Positions 44,991 to 57,534 of a stretch of 64,000 bases of DNA are shown here, in pieces (positions within the stretch are counted from its first letter, which is position 1; each line of letters opens with the position of its first letter). Below the pieces are notes generated by a model. The model was not told the origin of the DNA. It saw only the letters and a program-made list of their open reading frames with translations, and did not search any database. The translations under genes and the position numbers were made by a program. Source of the DNA: Amblyomma americanum (Eukaryota; Arthropoda; Arachnida; Ixodida; Ixodidae); contig NC_135506.1 of NCBI RefSeq assembly GCF_052857255.1, positions 80,026,324 to 80,090,323 of the forward strand. Reading direction: 5' to 3'.

Positions 44991-45889
44991 ATGTAGGGAA
45001 GGATTTCCACCAAAAGAAACAATCCTGCAAAGTTACACATTCCACACTGCGAATGTGACACATACTACACAGTGTACTTAACGTTTCAGAGATCAACTGC
45101 TGGAGTGAAAGTAGTTGAGTGGCCCGCGCTCAGTTACTCAAATCCTTACCAAGAGAAACGCATCGTAAGACTCAGTTCGCAAGTGTTCACAGATCGCCCT
45201 ATCCTTTGGCTGTTGTTATCACACAATTACATAATTTTGCCAGGTTATGGATTGCGTTGAAAGCAGTGGGACCTTAAAGAGCCTATAGGGTTTTTTTCGC
45301 GGTTTCTTGCTGAAATTCTACCTTGCCACAGACAAGAGGGCTCCGTAGCCATGCACGGTGGGAGGAAACTCCCCGTCCGCTTGCTCTTGGCAAGGCCTTC
45401 CAATTTGCTTGTTTAACTGCAGTTTGTTTTAAACCTGCATATAGTTACCTATGTAGGAATGCTTTAGTTTTACATTTTCTGTGCGCTGTGGTTTTAATCT
45501 TATTATACGTAGTATATCATTCTATTTCATGTAGTATGCCAAGAGCAACCACTAAATGAAACACCGTTTTGGCGCTCTCTGGCCTAAGTCTCACTTGCAC
45601 AATAAAACCAAAAACCATAGCTAGTATAATATGACTGCTCAGCTAGAACTAGAGTGAGAGCCTCAAGGATCGACACGGCAGGACTCATGAAGAAGTCTTT
45701 AAAACTATACCGTTGCATGGTGGCCACTAGGATGATCAACCCATGCAAACGACAACCGCATCACCACGAGCATCCCTATCCCATAGACTCAAGGCTTAAG
45801 TGTAGCAGGGTGACGTGGCTTGGGAGCGAAGCCAAGAGCAGTCAGCACGCCTAAGGTTGTTTACGCCGAGCTTTTAACTAACGGCTGTT
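44991..45889. other. No recognised gene
   Basis: Nothing identifiable. Confidence 0.35.
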
Positions 45890-46652
45890 AAAGGTGTCTG
45901 ATCAGAGATCCAATGGGTCCAGCGTTAGTCCGGCGGATTCACTGCACCTAGATCCGAAAGACCCTCCCTTGGCTCCCGCAGCAGTGCTCCTATTGTTCTT
46001 CTTGCTAGTGGCTATTAATGCCGCGGGGCGGCGCTGATACTATTCCTCATGTTCGTGGCATCCAACATACCCCCCCCCCCCACGACCCACACACAGACAA
46101 CTTGCACGCACCACGACCTTGGGTAGAAATATGTTAAACGTGAGACACCAAAGCAATGGCACTTCACAAATAAATTAACACAGAGCAGCTTCAAAGCAAG
46201 CAGACAACAGCTTCAAACTAAAGCATTATTGGTATGAGGAGAGCTAAAAATTGGACCACGTAGTGATGCGAAGCAATGACACCTCAGCACAGACACGAGG
46301 AACGTTATACAGAAAACTACACAAACGGCACGAGTACATTCTAAACATCAAGAATACAGAGAGAAGCATCGCGAACGCCACTGCTGCCCATTTTAAGTCA
46401 CCACAGGGAACAACCTTTATACTGAGGTACTAAAATGCCTAGCTCACAAAACGACCAAAGGCTATGCAATCTGCATACGTTTATTAACGACCGAAGCTAC
46501 AGAAACAGGCACCACGAAGACCAGTGCTACTATTACGCTACTGGAGGGCAGAACCATTGAAACGAAGAAAAGGTTGTGCGCACTGCGGAATGCAACTCTC
46601 CTGGTGGAATCAAGGATCCGCATCTTGAGATCCCACCGGAAAAAAGGGAACG
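45890..46652 (+). repeat. Exon-like unit 11 (Thr-rich exon family), doubled signature
   Basis: Two signature copies about 50 bases apart: 45981-46013 (GCTCCTATTGTTCTTCTTGC) and 46030-46058 (G-A-D-T-I-P-H-V-R-G). A C run follows (46071-46085), then C/A-rich DNA to about 46560. Donor GGGAACG|GTGAGT at 46653-46658. The start is not well defined. Confidence 0.45.
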
Positions 46653-47226
46653 GTGAGTACTAACTCAGCCTGCACCTCTCAGCCGTGACTGCTGACTAGG
46701 CCGGCGGGCTAATCCCGGTTTGCAGACGCGTTTCGTGTCATTGGAAGTGGCGCCTGTGATCGTTCGGAGAGCTCGGCTCCAAATGCGTCACAGTATTGAC
46801 GTAACTGCAACAATTTTTTTACTGTCAGTTTGAATTTGTAAGGGCTTCAGGACACTAATTTGAGCTGTCCTTTTGCAGCGCACCTCCTTTCCACGGTATT
46901 GCTCACCGATGAATAATCTAAGCCGTATTTCTTAGTTTGATCTCAGGACGAAGCAGTACGAGAAAGAGTGCTTCAGTCTTAGCCAAGTCACGTTAAGACG
47001 TTGTGGGAGATAAAGCTCGTGTTAAAAACGACGTGACCAAAGCACAAGAGTTTAGATCGGCAGATCGGCAGCAAGCGCAACATGTACCAAATGGCATCAT
47101 TCGTAATCAGCTTTTCGAAACTCCTGACGGCATCCAGTGGTGCGCAGTGCTGAAGTATTGCTGCCCACAAGCAGATTACGTTTTTGCAATTCTATAAAAG
47201 TAACTTTAGCCGTCAATTCCCTGCAG
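46653..47226. other. Spacer between exon-like units
   Basis: No gene seen. Ends with CCGTCAATTCCCTGCAG, the acceptor of unit 12. Confidence 0.35.
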
Positions 47227-47994
47227 GTTATCGGACCAAAAGTACTCCTGCTTCCTGTGCTCCCGGATTTCTGCTTGGATTTGTGTGTGCAACAAGCCAG
47301 CCCAGGCTCCACGGCTATCAAAGACGACCTATGGACAAGTAGTACAGACTGCGCTCTGAACACGAGTGCTCTCCTCTTCAAGCTATCGGGCACTGCTTCT
47401 GTTTTTCATACCGGCGGAAGTGACCAACAGTCCCGCCTCAAGATCACCCGAACCTCTGCTGTATGCCTGGTGTGGTAGAAGGTGGCCACCGTGAGACACT
47501 TTTCCAGAAAGCAGGAACTGCAGATACAGAGAGGCAAACACGGACGCGACGACTATCGCAGCGACAACCACAACTTCACAGACGACAGCTGCAGTTAGCA
47601 TCGCCATGGAAAAAGCAAAGACAAGCAACAGACATGACGCCACCCCCACAACAGACACGCTCATCGACTGGTGGTAAATGAAGTACAATACTGCATAACA
47701 TCTGCACAACATCAAAAATCGAGTCAGCTCGGTGAAGACAACTGCTGTGATCCAAGAGCAGTTACGTGAACAAGCCCAGCCTGGAGCTCCATAGCTGCTG
47801 CTAGTAAGAGTACTACACCATCACAGACTACATTCGGGAAGCAAGGACGGGCACGAGCGTTAAGTCCCGGCAAATGATGTGCAGGGCATGAGATAGCCGT
47901 CACTGCGAGCAAGACTTCGTCTTCATGGCTGCGGCTTCGGCAGCGGCGCCATTAGAGGCAGCTCTTTACGGATATCGTCGGGAGTTCAGCAACC
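47227..47994 (+). repeat. Exon-like unit 12 (Thr-rich exon family), well preserved start
   Basis: Acceptor TTCCCTGCAG. Phase 0 is open for 84 codons: V-I-G-P-K-V-L-L-L-P-V-L-P..., and the signature G-T-A-S-V-F-H-T-G-G-S at codon 55 (47389-47421). C/A-rich DNA follows (47520-47720, many ACG/ACA/ACC). Donor CAGCAACC|GTGAGT at 47995-48000, followed by TTGCTTATTTTCTTAAACG, nearly the same flank as after the donor at 10.5 kb. The frame stops at TAG (47476-47478), so the Thr-rich part is not reached intact. Confidence 0.55.
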
Positions 47995-48404
47995 GTGAGT
48001 TTTTGCTTATTTTCTTAAACGTAGAAAGCAGGAGGAACAAATCCTGTGAGTTCAGGAGCAGCGAGACCACTAAGAAAAAAAAATCTTTATAACCGCAGTT
48101 GCCACACACATCGCAAAGTAGGCGCAGCTGTCACGTACTAAGGCCTACGTGCCGATCGAAATATTATGAAGTGACTCAAATCGTATGATTCCGCATTTAC
48201 AGTGCAGGCGCGTCTGTAGTGGTGGCTATAGCTGCAGCTGTCGAACGTTAAAAATGTTAACTTCATTTTGAGCACCAGTAATTGAATTTTTTCTGAAGGA
48301 GCACCAAAAATGAATGTGGACTAGCTCAACTAATCCAGGATGTACAGAGCGAAAGCTGTCAGTGTTCGTTGTGCTCATTGGCGTTGGCGTTGACAACATT
48401 CAGG
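47995..48404. other. No recognised gene
   Basis: Apart from the duplicated intronic flank at its start, nothing identifiable. Confidence 0.35.
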
Positions 48405-48530
48405 TATTCCATGATTTTGAGGGAAGAAAGGGCGCATAGTTGACTCCCTGTGTCAGTGGATTCCTCAATCGCGCTTTGAGGTACATGTGTGGCGGTTGTG
48501 AGAGTAGAGAGATGTGGGTTGGAGCATTAG
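48405..48530 (+). repeat. Interspersed repeat 'GCTTTGAGGTACGTGG', copy 3
   Basis: ATTTTGAGGGAAGAAAGGGCGCATAGTTGACTCCCTGTGTCAGTGG, CCTCAATCGCGCTTTGAGGTACATG, GGCGGTTGTGAGAG. Same order as copies 1 and 2. Confidence 0.5.
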
Positions 48531-48930
48531 CGCTGACAGCGTTGTGGCAGACAGCGGTGTGTGTGAACGCTGTAGCAGTAGGCCGCAGCGCAGCGTTCAT
48601 TAGGTGACGAACCTCTCGCGATCAACATTTAACTGCCACCTTCCAAGGTGGCAGTGTGGGCGCGCTGCCTGTCCATTGTGCGGAACGCAATCCAGGCAGG
48701 TTTTTGCAGTTGAACACCAACGCCACTTACATGAGAGCATGCTTGAGGCGTGTACTGACCCAGGGACCAAAGTTGTGCGCCTTTCGTTTCGTGAAAATGA
48801 ACTGCATCAACAACGATGACAAACACAATCAACCCAGTGAACGCCAGCGGCTCATACTCCCAATCGAGATCGTGTCCGTCCATTACATGGCCAACCGGAA
48901 GTCACGCAACGGAAGCGACGTCATACCCAC
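48531..48930. other. No recognised gene
   Basis: Nothing identifiable. The right edge runs into the tandem repeat at 48.93 kb. Confidence 0.35.
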
Positions 48931-49398
48931 ACTTTGACCTCTGCCGATTTGAACCAATATCGATGTCCAGCCTAATTCAACTATGGCGAACACCATCGTG
49001 GCCCCCAAATTTGGCCCGGGTCACATCCGAAATTTGACCTTCGCTGATTTGCATAAAAATCGATCTCCAGCCTAAGTAGGCTATAGCGAACACCATGCTG
49101 ATCCCCAAATTTGGCCTGGGTCAACCCGAAATTTTTACCTTGGTCAATTTGCGCCAAAATCGATGTCCAGCCTAATTCGACTACGACGAACACCATGGTG
49201 ACCCCCAAATTTGGCTAGGGTCACTCCGCAGATTTGACCTCTGCCGATGTGCACCAAACTCGATGTCCACGGTGACCGCCAAACTTGGGCCGGGGTCTAC
49301 CCCGATATTTGACCTTGGCTGATTTGCACGAAAATCGATGCTCAGCCTAATTGGACTACGGCGAAACACCAACCCCAAATTTGGCCCGGGTCACACCC
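48931..49398 (+). repeat. Tandem repeat, period about 95-100 bp, five units
   Basis: Each unit carries TTTGACCT(C/T)(T/G)GCCGATTTG, then AAAATCGATGTCCAGCCTAA, then GCGAACACCATGGTGACC, then CCCCAAATTTGGCCCGGGTC. The first word lies at about 48938, 49034, 49134, 49234 and 49310; the fourth unit has a deletion. Function unknown; a satellite-like minisatellite. Confidence 0.85.
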
Positions 49399-49469
49399 AA
49401 GTTGTCCCACGCACCGCCGAAGGCTTTCGCCTCGCGGACTTTAGATCGCAGAAGTGCCCACTGAATTTT

Positions 49470-49580
49470 CTTTGGTTTTTGAGGAAAGGAAATGGCGCAG
49501 TAATTTTCGCATTTTGGTAGACACCCGAAATCCGCCGTAAGGTAAGGGATAAAGGAGGGAGGTAAATAAGAAAGGGAGAA
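49470..49580 (-). mobile_element. Ruka-type SINE, 3' fragment
   Basis: TTGGTTTTTGAGGAAAGGAAATGGCGCAGTAA, GACACCCGAAATCCGCCGTAAG, AGGGATAAAGGAGGGAGG on + is the reverse of the Ruka 3' end. The remainder of the element is missing. Confidence 0.8.
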
Positions 49581-51150
49581 AGAGGAAATTGCAAAACATT
49601 TTGAGGATAGGTGCGGCGCGGTGCATCAGCGGAACACCTGTGGAACATCGCAGCTGGTTGCCATGGTTACGTCGCGCGCGCAGCTGTGGCTTCGGACAGC
49701 CACTCCGTAACTCGCTTCTACTAGCCTAGCGTAGCTTATGCTACAAAATATGGGCCACGGCCGCTGGTGATCACGACTCCTTAAGACCGCAATTGCTCTA
49801 AAAATGTCATAATTTTAGCCTTTGCCTGAAGTAATTAGCGTATAGTAGATGCTACGAAATACACTGGAAATTCGCGCGTTTGGCAGCGTTGTCTCTCATA
49901 TGCCCTGGCCCCGTGCACTGCACTGTATAGCAATGTTTATCCTCAAGCCTTCATCAATATTGCTTCTTTAATGCCTTCAGCAAAAATGTAACATTCAAGG
50001 GCGTTCTCTCTGTTTTATGTAGTATTTATTTAATTAACATTAGGGATCGAGGCCCCTGCATGTAATATTGGATTAAAATGCTTATGAGCAAGCAGTCAAT
50101 AATTTTGGAGCTTGGTGCGTCCAGTCACAGCGCGCTCAAAAATAACCCGGAAAAGTAAATGGGAAAGAGGCTTGCGGCTGCGAATAAATGAATAACAGTA
50201 ATGTGAATGCATTGCAAATTTACGGATATTTAGTGACATCCGGTCAGAATCCGGTCTTGAAACCATTAATAACAATGTCTGCCACTTGCGAGGATGGTGC
50301 TGACAAGGAATGCAAAAAAAATGTTTAGTTTGAGATGAAAATTCTATCGATCATCGATGCGGGCTGAAGCAGCACAAATAGGGACTGCTAGTAACCTCCT
50401 GTTCAGGTTTCAGTACTTTGCAGAATAGCATATGATCAGAATAGCACATTTTTAGCTGTGCATATTTGTTTTATTTGACTAAAGGTTTTATCGTTTACCT
50501 ACCTGAAACGATCGCTTTGAGGAGAGAGCGTTTTAAAAGATGTCAGATCAGTTCATTGAACATACTCCATTTTCTTAAAGGCTCTAATTTTAGAATATGC
50601 ACACGTCGCCAGAGTTTGCGGTTCAGACAGAGGAAATATAGCACCCCGATTAGAGGAATTCAAGAGCAGAAATCTGGTGTAATGAAACAAGTCATGGCTG
50701 ACTGTGACTTTGCTGCTATGAGCACGCGCACTTGGTTTTGTTCTATCCGCGATCCTAGGCGAGGCCCCGTTACACTGCATGAAATTACCTCTGCTCCACG
50801 TGGGACCGAGACGGTGAATTCACGCTTCTGTGGCAGACGATATAAAAATCTCTGCTGCTCTGCCCACGTACCCTGAAGTTTTACGCGAAAGTTGCCGAGT
50901 AATGTGCTGTCTATATCTAAGCACCACTCTGACATCTGCCACCTACTTTGTCCAGTCACTTCCCAATTTCGATGTTTTGCAAATTTTAACGAAGGGAAAT
51001 CAAACCCCTCATACATTTGCGCACAAATAGACCGATAGCTTTCGTAATCTTCTAAAAATAAATTTCAGTATTTATTCGCAGGAGAAAAAATTAACGCTCT
51101 AAGGAGGGAGAATTTCCGGATCCTGAACCCGAATCTTCAATTTCTTGCAG
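49581..51150. other. No recognised gene
   Basis: Overlapping open frames at 50.47-51.03 kb on both strands have no recognisable domains. Ends at the acceptor CAATTTCTTGCAG of unit 13. Confidence 0.3.
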
Positions 51151-52090
51151 GTAATTGGGCCTGGCTCATTGTCACCGACTCACTGGCATTTCTGGAGCTT
51201 GCTGGCACAATTCAAGCTTCGAACTCGAGGCGCGGAGCTGTGGCCTTAGTGATGATGGTGGTGGCACACCTACTGTTCTTCATGAATCGGTGAACTTAAG
51301 CCTCTTGGACAAATTGGTTTGGGTGCTGCTCCTGGCGGTTGCTTTGCTCAGTGAAGGCGACTCTAGACATGTACACCACACTCCCAAACGGAACACAGCC
51401 CAGCAGAAAATATCTTGCACTAGACACCAATACATACAACCTGCGCAGGCACAACCACTCATTGCAGCCACCACGATTTACACGCGAAACTACTTCACAG
51501 GACTACTTGCACCTAAAGCACATGCATAGCCCAAGTAGAAAACACCACAGAGCTTCAACACCACCTCTGCATACAGAACAGTGGCGCTGTGCTGTCCTTC
51601 AAGACTAAGTGATCTATAAGCGATCTTCACATTTTCAGTGCATTCTCTGCGGTGCCACTGTTGCTGTACTTCTTGACGGTTACAAGCCGACATTTTGGGG
51701 ACCCTCTCACCCCTCTCTCCCCCCACACAGACACGTGCACAATGGAAACACAACATCCAGCAGACAACACCATGGGCTAGGTGCCAATGCACCCTTCCTG
51801 TACAATCACTGCAGCAGCCATAATATTAGCTGCATTAACTACACTCATCAACACACCGCAAGAAAAGCGTTAACCATCGCATCGATACCAGCGATTTCCA
51901 CAGACAAGCAGCCTTACTAACATCGTTCGTCTATTAAGAAATTAAGGACTACGGAATTTTTTTTTTCTTCAAGCAGTACCCTGTTCACCCACACCACATG
52001 CACAACGGAACACAACAGACGACAGAGAATGTGTGCTACACCCAATGCATCAACTCTACCAAACCACAGTAGCAGTAATTCCATCTGTCA
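51151..52090 (+). repeat. Exon-like unit 13 (Thr-rich exon family)
   Basis: Acceptor CAATTTCTTGCAG. Phase 0 begins V-I-G-P-G-S-L-S. Signature at 51260-51289 reads G-G-T-P-T-V-L-H-E, shifted relative to the acceptor frame. A C/A-rich segment follows. A third signature-like GTTGCTGTACTTCTTGACGG at 51660-51679 suggests a second, fused copy. No donor identified. Confidence 0.5.
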
Positions 52091-52249
52091 TGACGACTAT
52101 GACCACTCCTGCATCAGGAACGCCGTCATTCCTGCTGTCATTCATGCACCAGTGATTTTTGCCATTGCAGCGCATTCGCTTAGGCGTACCATTCCTGTTT
52201 CTGTCAGCGGTGTGGAGACCCTCTAATCCTATAAAAAGGAGTATCCTCT

Positions 52250-53659
52250 TAGAAAGCTCAGTCGGCGCCTCGTGACACGGCGGCCGTGGAATTCTCTGGG
52301 TGTATTCGCCGGCACTCCTGTTGTTCCTCATGGGCGGGAAACACGCCTTTTCAACACATTCACCCGTGTGGCAGCACTTCATTTCCTGTTGCGTGCTGTT
52401 TTGCGCCGCACTGGAGAACATAGGCACATAGACTACACTAACAACGTCACAACAGCAACGCATGAAGAATACAGGCACTGAACACTACAAAAGATATGCC
52501 TGCGATTCACTACAAGAGTACGACACCATTCAAAGAAAAATTGATGCCGACTACACCTCCCACCACCTAGATGTACAACCCGTCCAATCACAACCACAAT
52601 TATCGGTGCTGCCATGACGACTACACACATAACCACATCGCTGTTTCAGCTGTCCCTGTCCTACGCGGAAGAGCAATCATTTTAACGTCGGCAAAAATTG
52701 CGGCATCAATCCTCTTCACCATGGAAGCGGTGGTCTACAACCCCGAAATCTCTGCTCTCATTACGCGGAAACTCTCTAACCAAACGAAGCACCAACATTA
52801 CAAAAAAAACGGAAGCCACCTTCACACCCACGTCTCAATCCCGATCGATAGTTAAGGGCTATAATGAGATCCCTCACGCACGAGAGCAGCAGTTGGTATT
52901 CGCCGCCAGCACTAAGAACACTAAACCGCGCAATAGAACCACAACCTTCGAACAACTGGAATCAACAAGGCTAAAGTTAACGTCGAAGTGTCTTGGACGG
53001 AAACAACCAGCCGAACGCAGACCATAAGGACCTACGACCGAAACCAAATACTGTAAACTGCACTTTCGGTCGAATTTCGGTGGAGGCGAAACTCTAGAGG
53101 CTCGTGTACTGTGCGATGTCAGTGCACGTTAAAGAACACTAGGTGGTCGAAATTTCCGGAACACCTTACTACGGCGTTCCTCATAGCGTCTTGAGAGTTG
53201 CTTCGGGACGTTAATTTCATAAACCAAACCAATATAAACATTTATTAGTATTGTCGACTCAAGCTATATGGAAAAGGACATCTGTGTTTGCGACATGCAT
53301 GAAAGAGGAGACGCGGACAGATGAGGCTAGAAACACGTTGGGGATAAGATGGCCGCAGCTGTGGCGGGACAGGGAGGGACACGTTAGAGCTCTTAGGCCT
53401 CCTGTGGACGTGGTGCCGCGGTGCCAGTACATCCCAGCCGTCTAGAAGCACCATGAACCCAGATGATTTCACCTAGTGCTACTATCCCAGCTGCAATGAC
53501 GAGGACTAATTTTGGAGGCGCAACGGCAAGAATGACATAAGATGGGAAGCACCCTGATCGCGCCCATGGAACTGACGAGGGCGGGTGCACTCTGGACTGT
53601 CTGTCTGCGGCCCTTACGAGCATCACCGCGGCCTGCGATACCAGAGGGAATGCAATGTG
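52250..53659 (+). repeat. Exon-like unit 14 (Thr-rich exon family), interrupted by a SINE
   Basis: Signature at 52311-52340 reads G-T-P-V-V-P-H-G-R-E. The next 120 bases (ACGCCTTTTCAACACATTCACCCGTG...) closely match the unit at 62.4 kb, so these two form a subfamily. C/A-rich DNA runs to about 53030, where a SINE (53064-53235) interrupts. Donor CAATGTG|GTGAGC at 53660-53665. The start is not well defined. Confidence 0.5.
53064..53235 (+). mobile_element. tRNA-derived SINE, 'GGGACGTTAA' family, truncated
   Basis: GAATTTCGGTGGAGGCGAAA, GTGCACGTTAAAGAACACTAG, CTTACTACGGCGTTCCTCATAG, GGGACGTTAATTTCATAAACC. Head missing. Lies inside exon-like unit 14. Confidence 0.85.
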
Positions 53660-54259
53660 GTGAGCTCCTATGCCATCTGGCTTATTTGTGTGTCGCGAGC
53701 TAGGGCTTTATGTTTATAGGAATGTGCTCCAGAAAGCATGTGTAATGCTGATGTCACACTCAAGTGGTCTTCCACAATTACTGACAAGACACGAGTACCA
53801 TTACTATTCATTACTTATCAGCGCCTAGACATTACAGTCATTACTGTCATCCATTTAGATGAAACTGGCTGTCAAGCTTTCCGCTAATAGCACAGTGATC
53901 CCATAATTCGTCATCTTGTGAGGAGAGTTGCTGACAGGGATACCACGAATTGGCGCACATTGTTCCCTGACGTACATAAGCTCCAGCATCGACACTATGC
54001 TTACTGATTCCAGAAAGTGACCCGCATGTTATGCACAGTTATCGAAATTTTAATCCACATGTCCAAGCAATGCTTCCTGGATGTGCGCAGATGCGTTGAC
54101 CACAATGACGTAATGTAATTCGGTGCCGCGTCAAAAAATGCTCTGATATCCTCCAAATTTCCTGGCATGGAAGACGTATGATGGGAGTTTTGCTAATTGG
54201 ACATACTGTATAATACTTTCGCTTTTAAACAGATGATCGCAAAGAAGGCTTCTCTGCAG
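53660..54259. other. Spacer between exon-like units
   Basis: No gene seen. Ends at the acceptor GGCTTCTCTGCAG of unit 15. Confidence 0.35.
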
Positions 54260-54826
54260 GTCATCGGTGCAAGCCGCCTGCTGGACACCTACCACGAGCT
54301 GCTTTGCCGTTTATCTAGGCGAAATCTGCGCATGCGTGAGGAATGTGCAGCGTCCCATCTAGGCAGCGACGGAAGTGAGCGCCTGCCCCGGTGTCGAGGT
54401 CATCCGCATCAACCCCGTTCGTCTTGAGAATGGCGGCCACGCTTCTAGCGACGCTCAGACACAGAAAACGACATGACAATAACCGAAACAAGCACAAATG
54501 AGGACATCACAACGGAATCAGGAAAAAGAATCACAACAGCCTTCTGCAATACAGCGAAAACTTGCGGCACGATCACGAAACGAAAGCAGAGCCTCGACAA
54601 GACTGTTACACCAGTCACAAAGATAACAAACGGCCGAAGACAGCTTAGTTGACCTTAGACAAGCAGCAGCAACGGAACCCGCAACTCGTTGGCTGCAACA
54701 CTGCAGGTAGAGCGAAGCAAGCGGTAACCGAATCTGCGTCTGTGCCTCGACTCCTCGATACTATGCCGGCACCATGGACCTCATCGAAGCCGACCTCTGA
54801 TGATGATCACTTATGACGTAGTACCG
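54260..54826 (+). repeat. Exon-like unit 15 (Thr-rich exon family)
   Basis: Acceptor GGCTTCTCTGCAG. Phase 0 is open for 56 codons: V-I-G-A-S-R-L-L-D-T-Y-H-E-L-L-C..., matching the V-I-G-P-x-x-L-L start of unit 12. C/A-rich DNA lies at 54450-54700. Donor AGTACCG|GTGAGC at 54827-54832, with a TTCTTCTTTTTCTAAAG flank like other donors. The central signature is not recognisable. Confidence 0.45.
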
Positions 54827-56033
54827 GTGAGCACAGCATATGTTCTTCTTTTTCTAAAGCTGGAAAATAGCAGCTAAACACATTGGGATAACGGCAAGGT
54901 TTTTGGCGACCATCCATTCACACGCTTGTTTTCTGGCGCAGTATAAAAACGCACCCATACAACACAGATAATTTATCATGCTGTAGGAGTGAATGATGGG
55001 ATGATGGGTATTGATGGGGAGAATAGCGTGTACGAGCACTATTTTTTCATCGATGCTTTTTATAGTTGCATAACACTCGCTAGTAATAACACTCGCTTTG
55101 GAAGGCTATGCACTCAACACCAATACTTTTTGTCGGGTGTGTCATTGGCAGGTGCTACGTCTAGCGAATGACGCTAACAGCTGCTGACGTTAGGCAATCC
55201 CTGGTAAGCAGCAATAATTGTTAAAAGTTAAATGTGGTATCTGCGACCCATTGAGTGTTGAGCGAAGAAGTAGCGCCATTTCCGCTCTTCTCCACTTGGC
55301 TGTTGTCGGGTTTTTTTTGGAACTAAGAGGCCTTACTGCTCAAAACAGTACAGTATGCGGGGACGAACCGCTCAGCGTATTGCCATTTTTCCTCAGCATA
55401 TCATAAGAACGTGGTGTTACTCGTACGGCGGAGTCAGTGCAGAATAAGTCTAGAAGGCTTACAAGTCGCCCTGATTGCGCCATGGAACCTGTGCTCAAAG
55501 TTTCTCAATTTGTTGCATCGCGAGATTTTTTCCTTCCCAGCAGTTGCAGTTCAATGCACTCGCGTAGCCTGCATTGAATTTAGCACGTGTTTGAATTTAT
55601 GACGGCATTATCGAATAACAGTCGAACCGCACTGTAAACTCTGCAGATTGCAGATCCCAAACCAAAGAAGTATTTATGCACACACTTAGAAAAGAATTCA
55701 GGGACCATTAGAAATGAAGAAGCGTGGGAGGCTCTAATGCTCAGCTCAGACCCAAATAAGAAAAAAGAAATCAATCAAGCCCAAGCAGCCAGCCGCCAGG
55801 TTCCAATGAATCCTTTCATACTCCGAGACTTTGAGCTTAGAACTTCCCCGAATTTGGTTCAAGAAAAAGTTTTCTCCCCCTCTCTCTATGAGGCGCGTGG
55901 TACTTGGGTTATGATGCAAAGCGTAGCGTAGATATTCTACGTGTTTTTTTCGGTGTTCGATAATGCGCCTTTAGGTAGAAAAGGTTGCTGTGTGGTCAGT
56001 ACATCTCTAAGGTGACCACCATTCTTTTTGCAG
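54827..56033. other. No recognised gene
   Basis: Nothing identifiable. Ends with ACCATTCTTTTTGCAG, the acceptor of unit 16. Confidence 0.35.
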
Positions 56034-57070
56034 GTTTTATTGCACCTAGGATTGCCGAGCAGCACAGCCCAGATCACCTCTGCCGTGGCTTTTAGGAGTA
56101 GCTTCTGAACGTCCAGACCCATGTCTCCAGATGTCCAGACAAAAGACCTAGGTCCAAGAGGCATCCTATAATCCCAAAGCGACACTCCTCCTGTTCTTCA
56201 TGCTGGCCTTCCAGCCATTTGGCAAGCGGCACTGGTGCTGTTTCTCATTACGGCGGCCTCCAAACCACTGCCAACCATACACAAACACAAGTGCGATCAT
56301 CACAAAAACAAACCACAAGACCACTAACGCAGAAACAAGAACCGCACAAACACCATAAAAACATGGCGACCGCAGCAATACACGCAGAACAAAGACAAAA
56401 GGAAGCATAGACGAACAAGATAAAACAAAGGAATATTAAGACACGAAACAACGCTAAAGTTCCAAAAGCAACAGCACTGCTTTTAATTATCACAACGAGG
56501 CAACAGAGAAGACCGCAAACTGTTACGAGTACACCCTACAGAAGAGTTAGGAACACCCTGTGACACAGCGACTACTAGGAAAGAGGATAATATTACCGAG
56601 ACCCCTGTATTTGAGACTCTGGTGGCAGCAAACATCTGCCTCTGTGTCTACGACAAGCTGGAAGAGGAGCAGAATATTCTTGAGACTCAAAGCCACGACA
56701 TTCCACCAATTAAATATAAGCACTGGAACGATTGTGACAACCCTAGAGCACAGCAATCTCGACAACCACCAACGCGGGACCCGACTGCCAAAAAAAATAC
56801 TTTAGAAAATAGTCGCCACCTATATGATTGCAGGCATTTTTGCTGCCAAGACATCAAAAAGCAACGAAATATCTGATACCAGTACAATACACTGGCATCG
56901 GCAACACTGGAAAAAATCACCTGGCTCATCAAACGACCTAAGCTATACAAACACCACATACAAATTACAATCGTCGAGACGACTGCATTCCACAAGGAAC
57001 TCGAGGACCACTGCTACAGCAATGAAGTCCCATGTACTGCGATTAGTCATCAATCGCCCTGGTGCGGAAA
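56034..57070 (+). repeat. Exon-like unit 16 (Thr-rich exon family), doubled signature
   Basis: Acceptor ACCATTCTTTTTGCAG. In phase 0 the signature D-T-P-P-V-L-H-A-G is codon 50 (56181-56207), but an in-frame TGA precedes it. A second signature 56226-56256 reads G-T-G-A-V-S-H-Y-G-G-L-Q-T-T in another frame. A long C/A-rich segment follows (56270-57010). Possible donor GAAAA|GTAAAG at about 57071. Confidence 0.5.
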
Positions 57071-57534
57071 AGTAAAGAGCTGCGATTCCACTGGACAAGG
57101 CGGCTTGGTACGTAGACATGCCCCCAGCCTTTTAACAAACGGAAGATATAACTGTGATAAATTAAACATAACTTGAAGCTTTTCTGAAGGCTCGAGTATG
57201 AAGCATATTTACCGTGTGTAGACTCGTAATGAACCCGCTTGCTCAGTTTCACTTTTGAGTTGCGTTCACTGTCACAGGAGCTGAGCATACGACTTCTACA
57301 AACAAAAAGTACCCTTACGTCATGAACGTTTAGTCCGTGGAAGACAGGGTTTCATGTTTACCGTGGCAAAAAGTCTCCTTTGCCACCCGATGTCATTCGA
57401 TTTTTTATTAACAGTACTCGCGGTCACATTCCCTGTGTGCACCCCTGAGGGTGTAATATAAGAATTATTTAAACCATTTCGACCTGTATTGCTCTATAAC
57501 ATATGCTTACCACTTCACCTCTCGTCCGTGACAG
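57071..57534. other. Spacer between exon-like units
   Basis: No gene seen. Ends at the acceptor-like CTCTCGTCCGTGACAG. Confidence 0.3.

Noticed and set aside
50466..51016. Open frames of 118-136 codons on both strands
   Set aside because: They overlap each other, lack motifs, and nothing else supports a gene.
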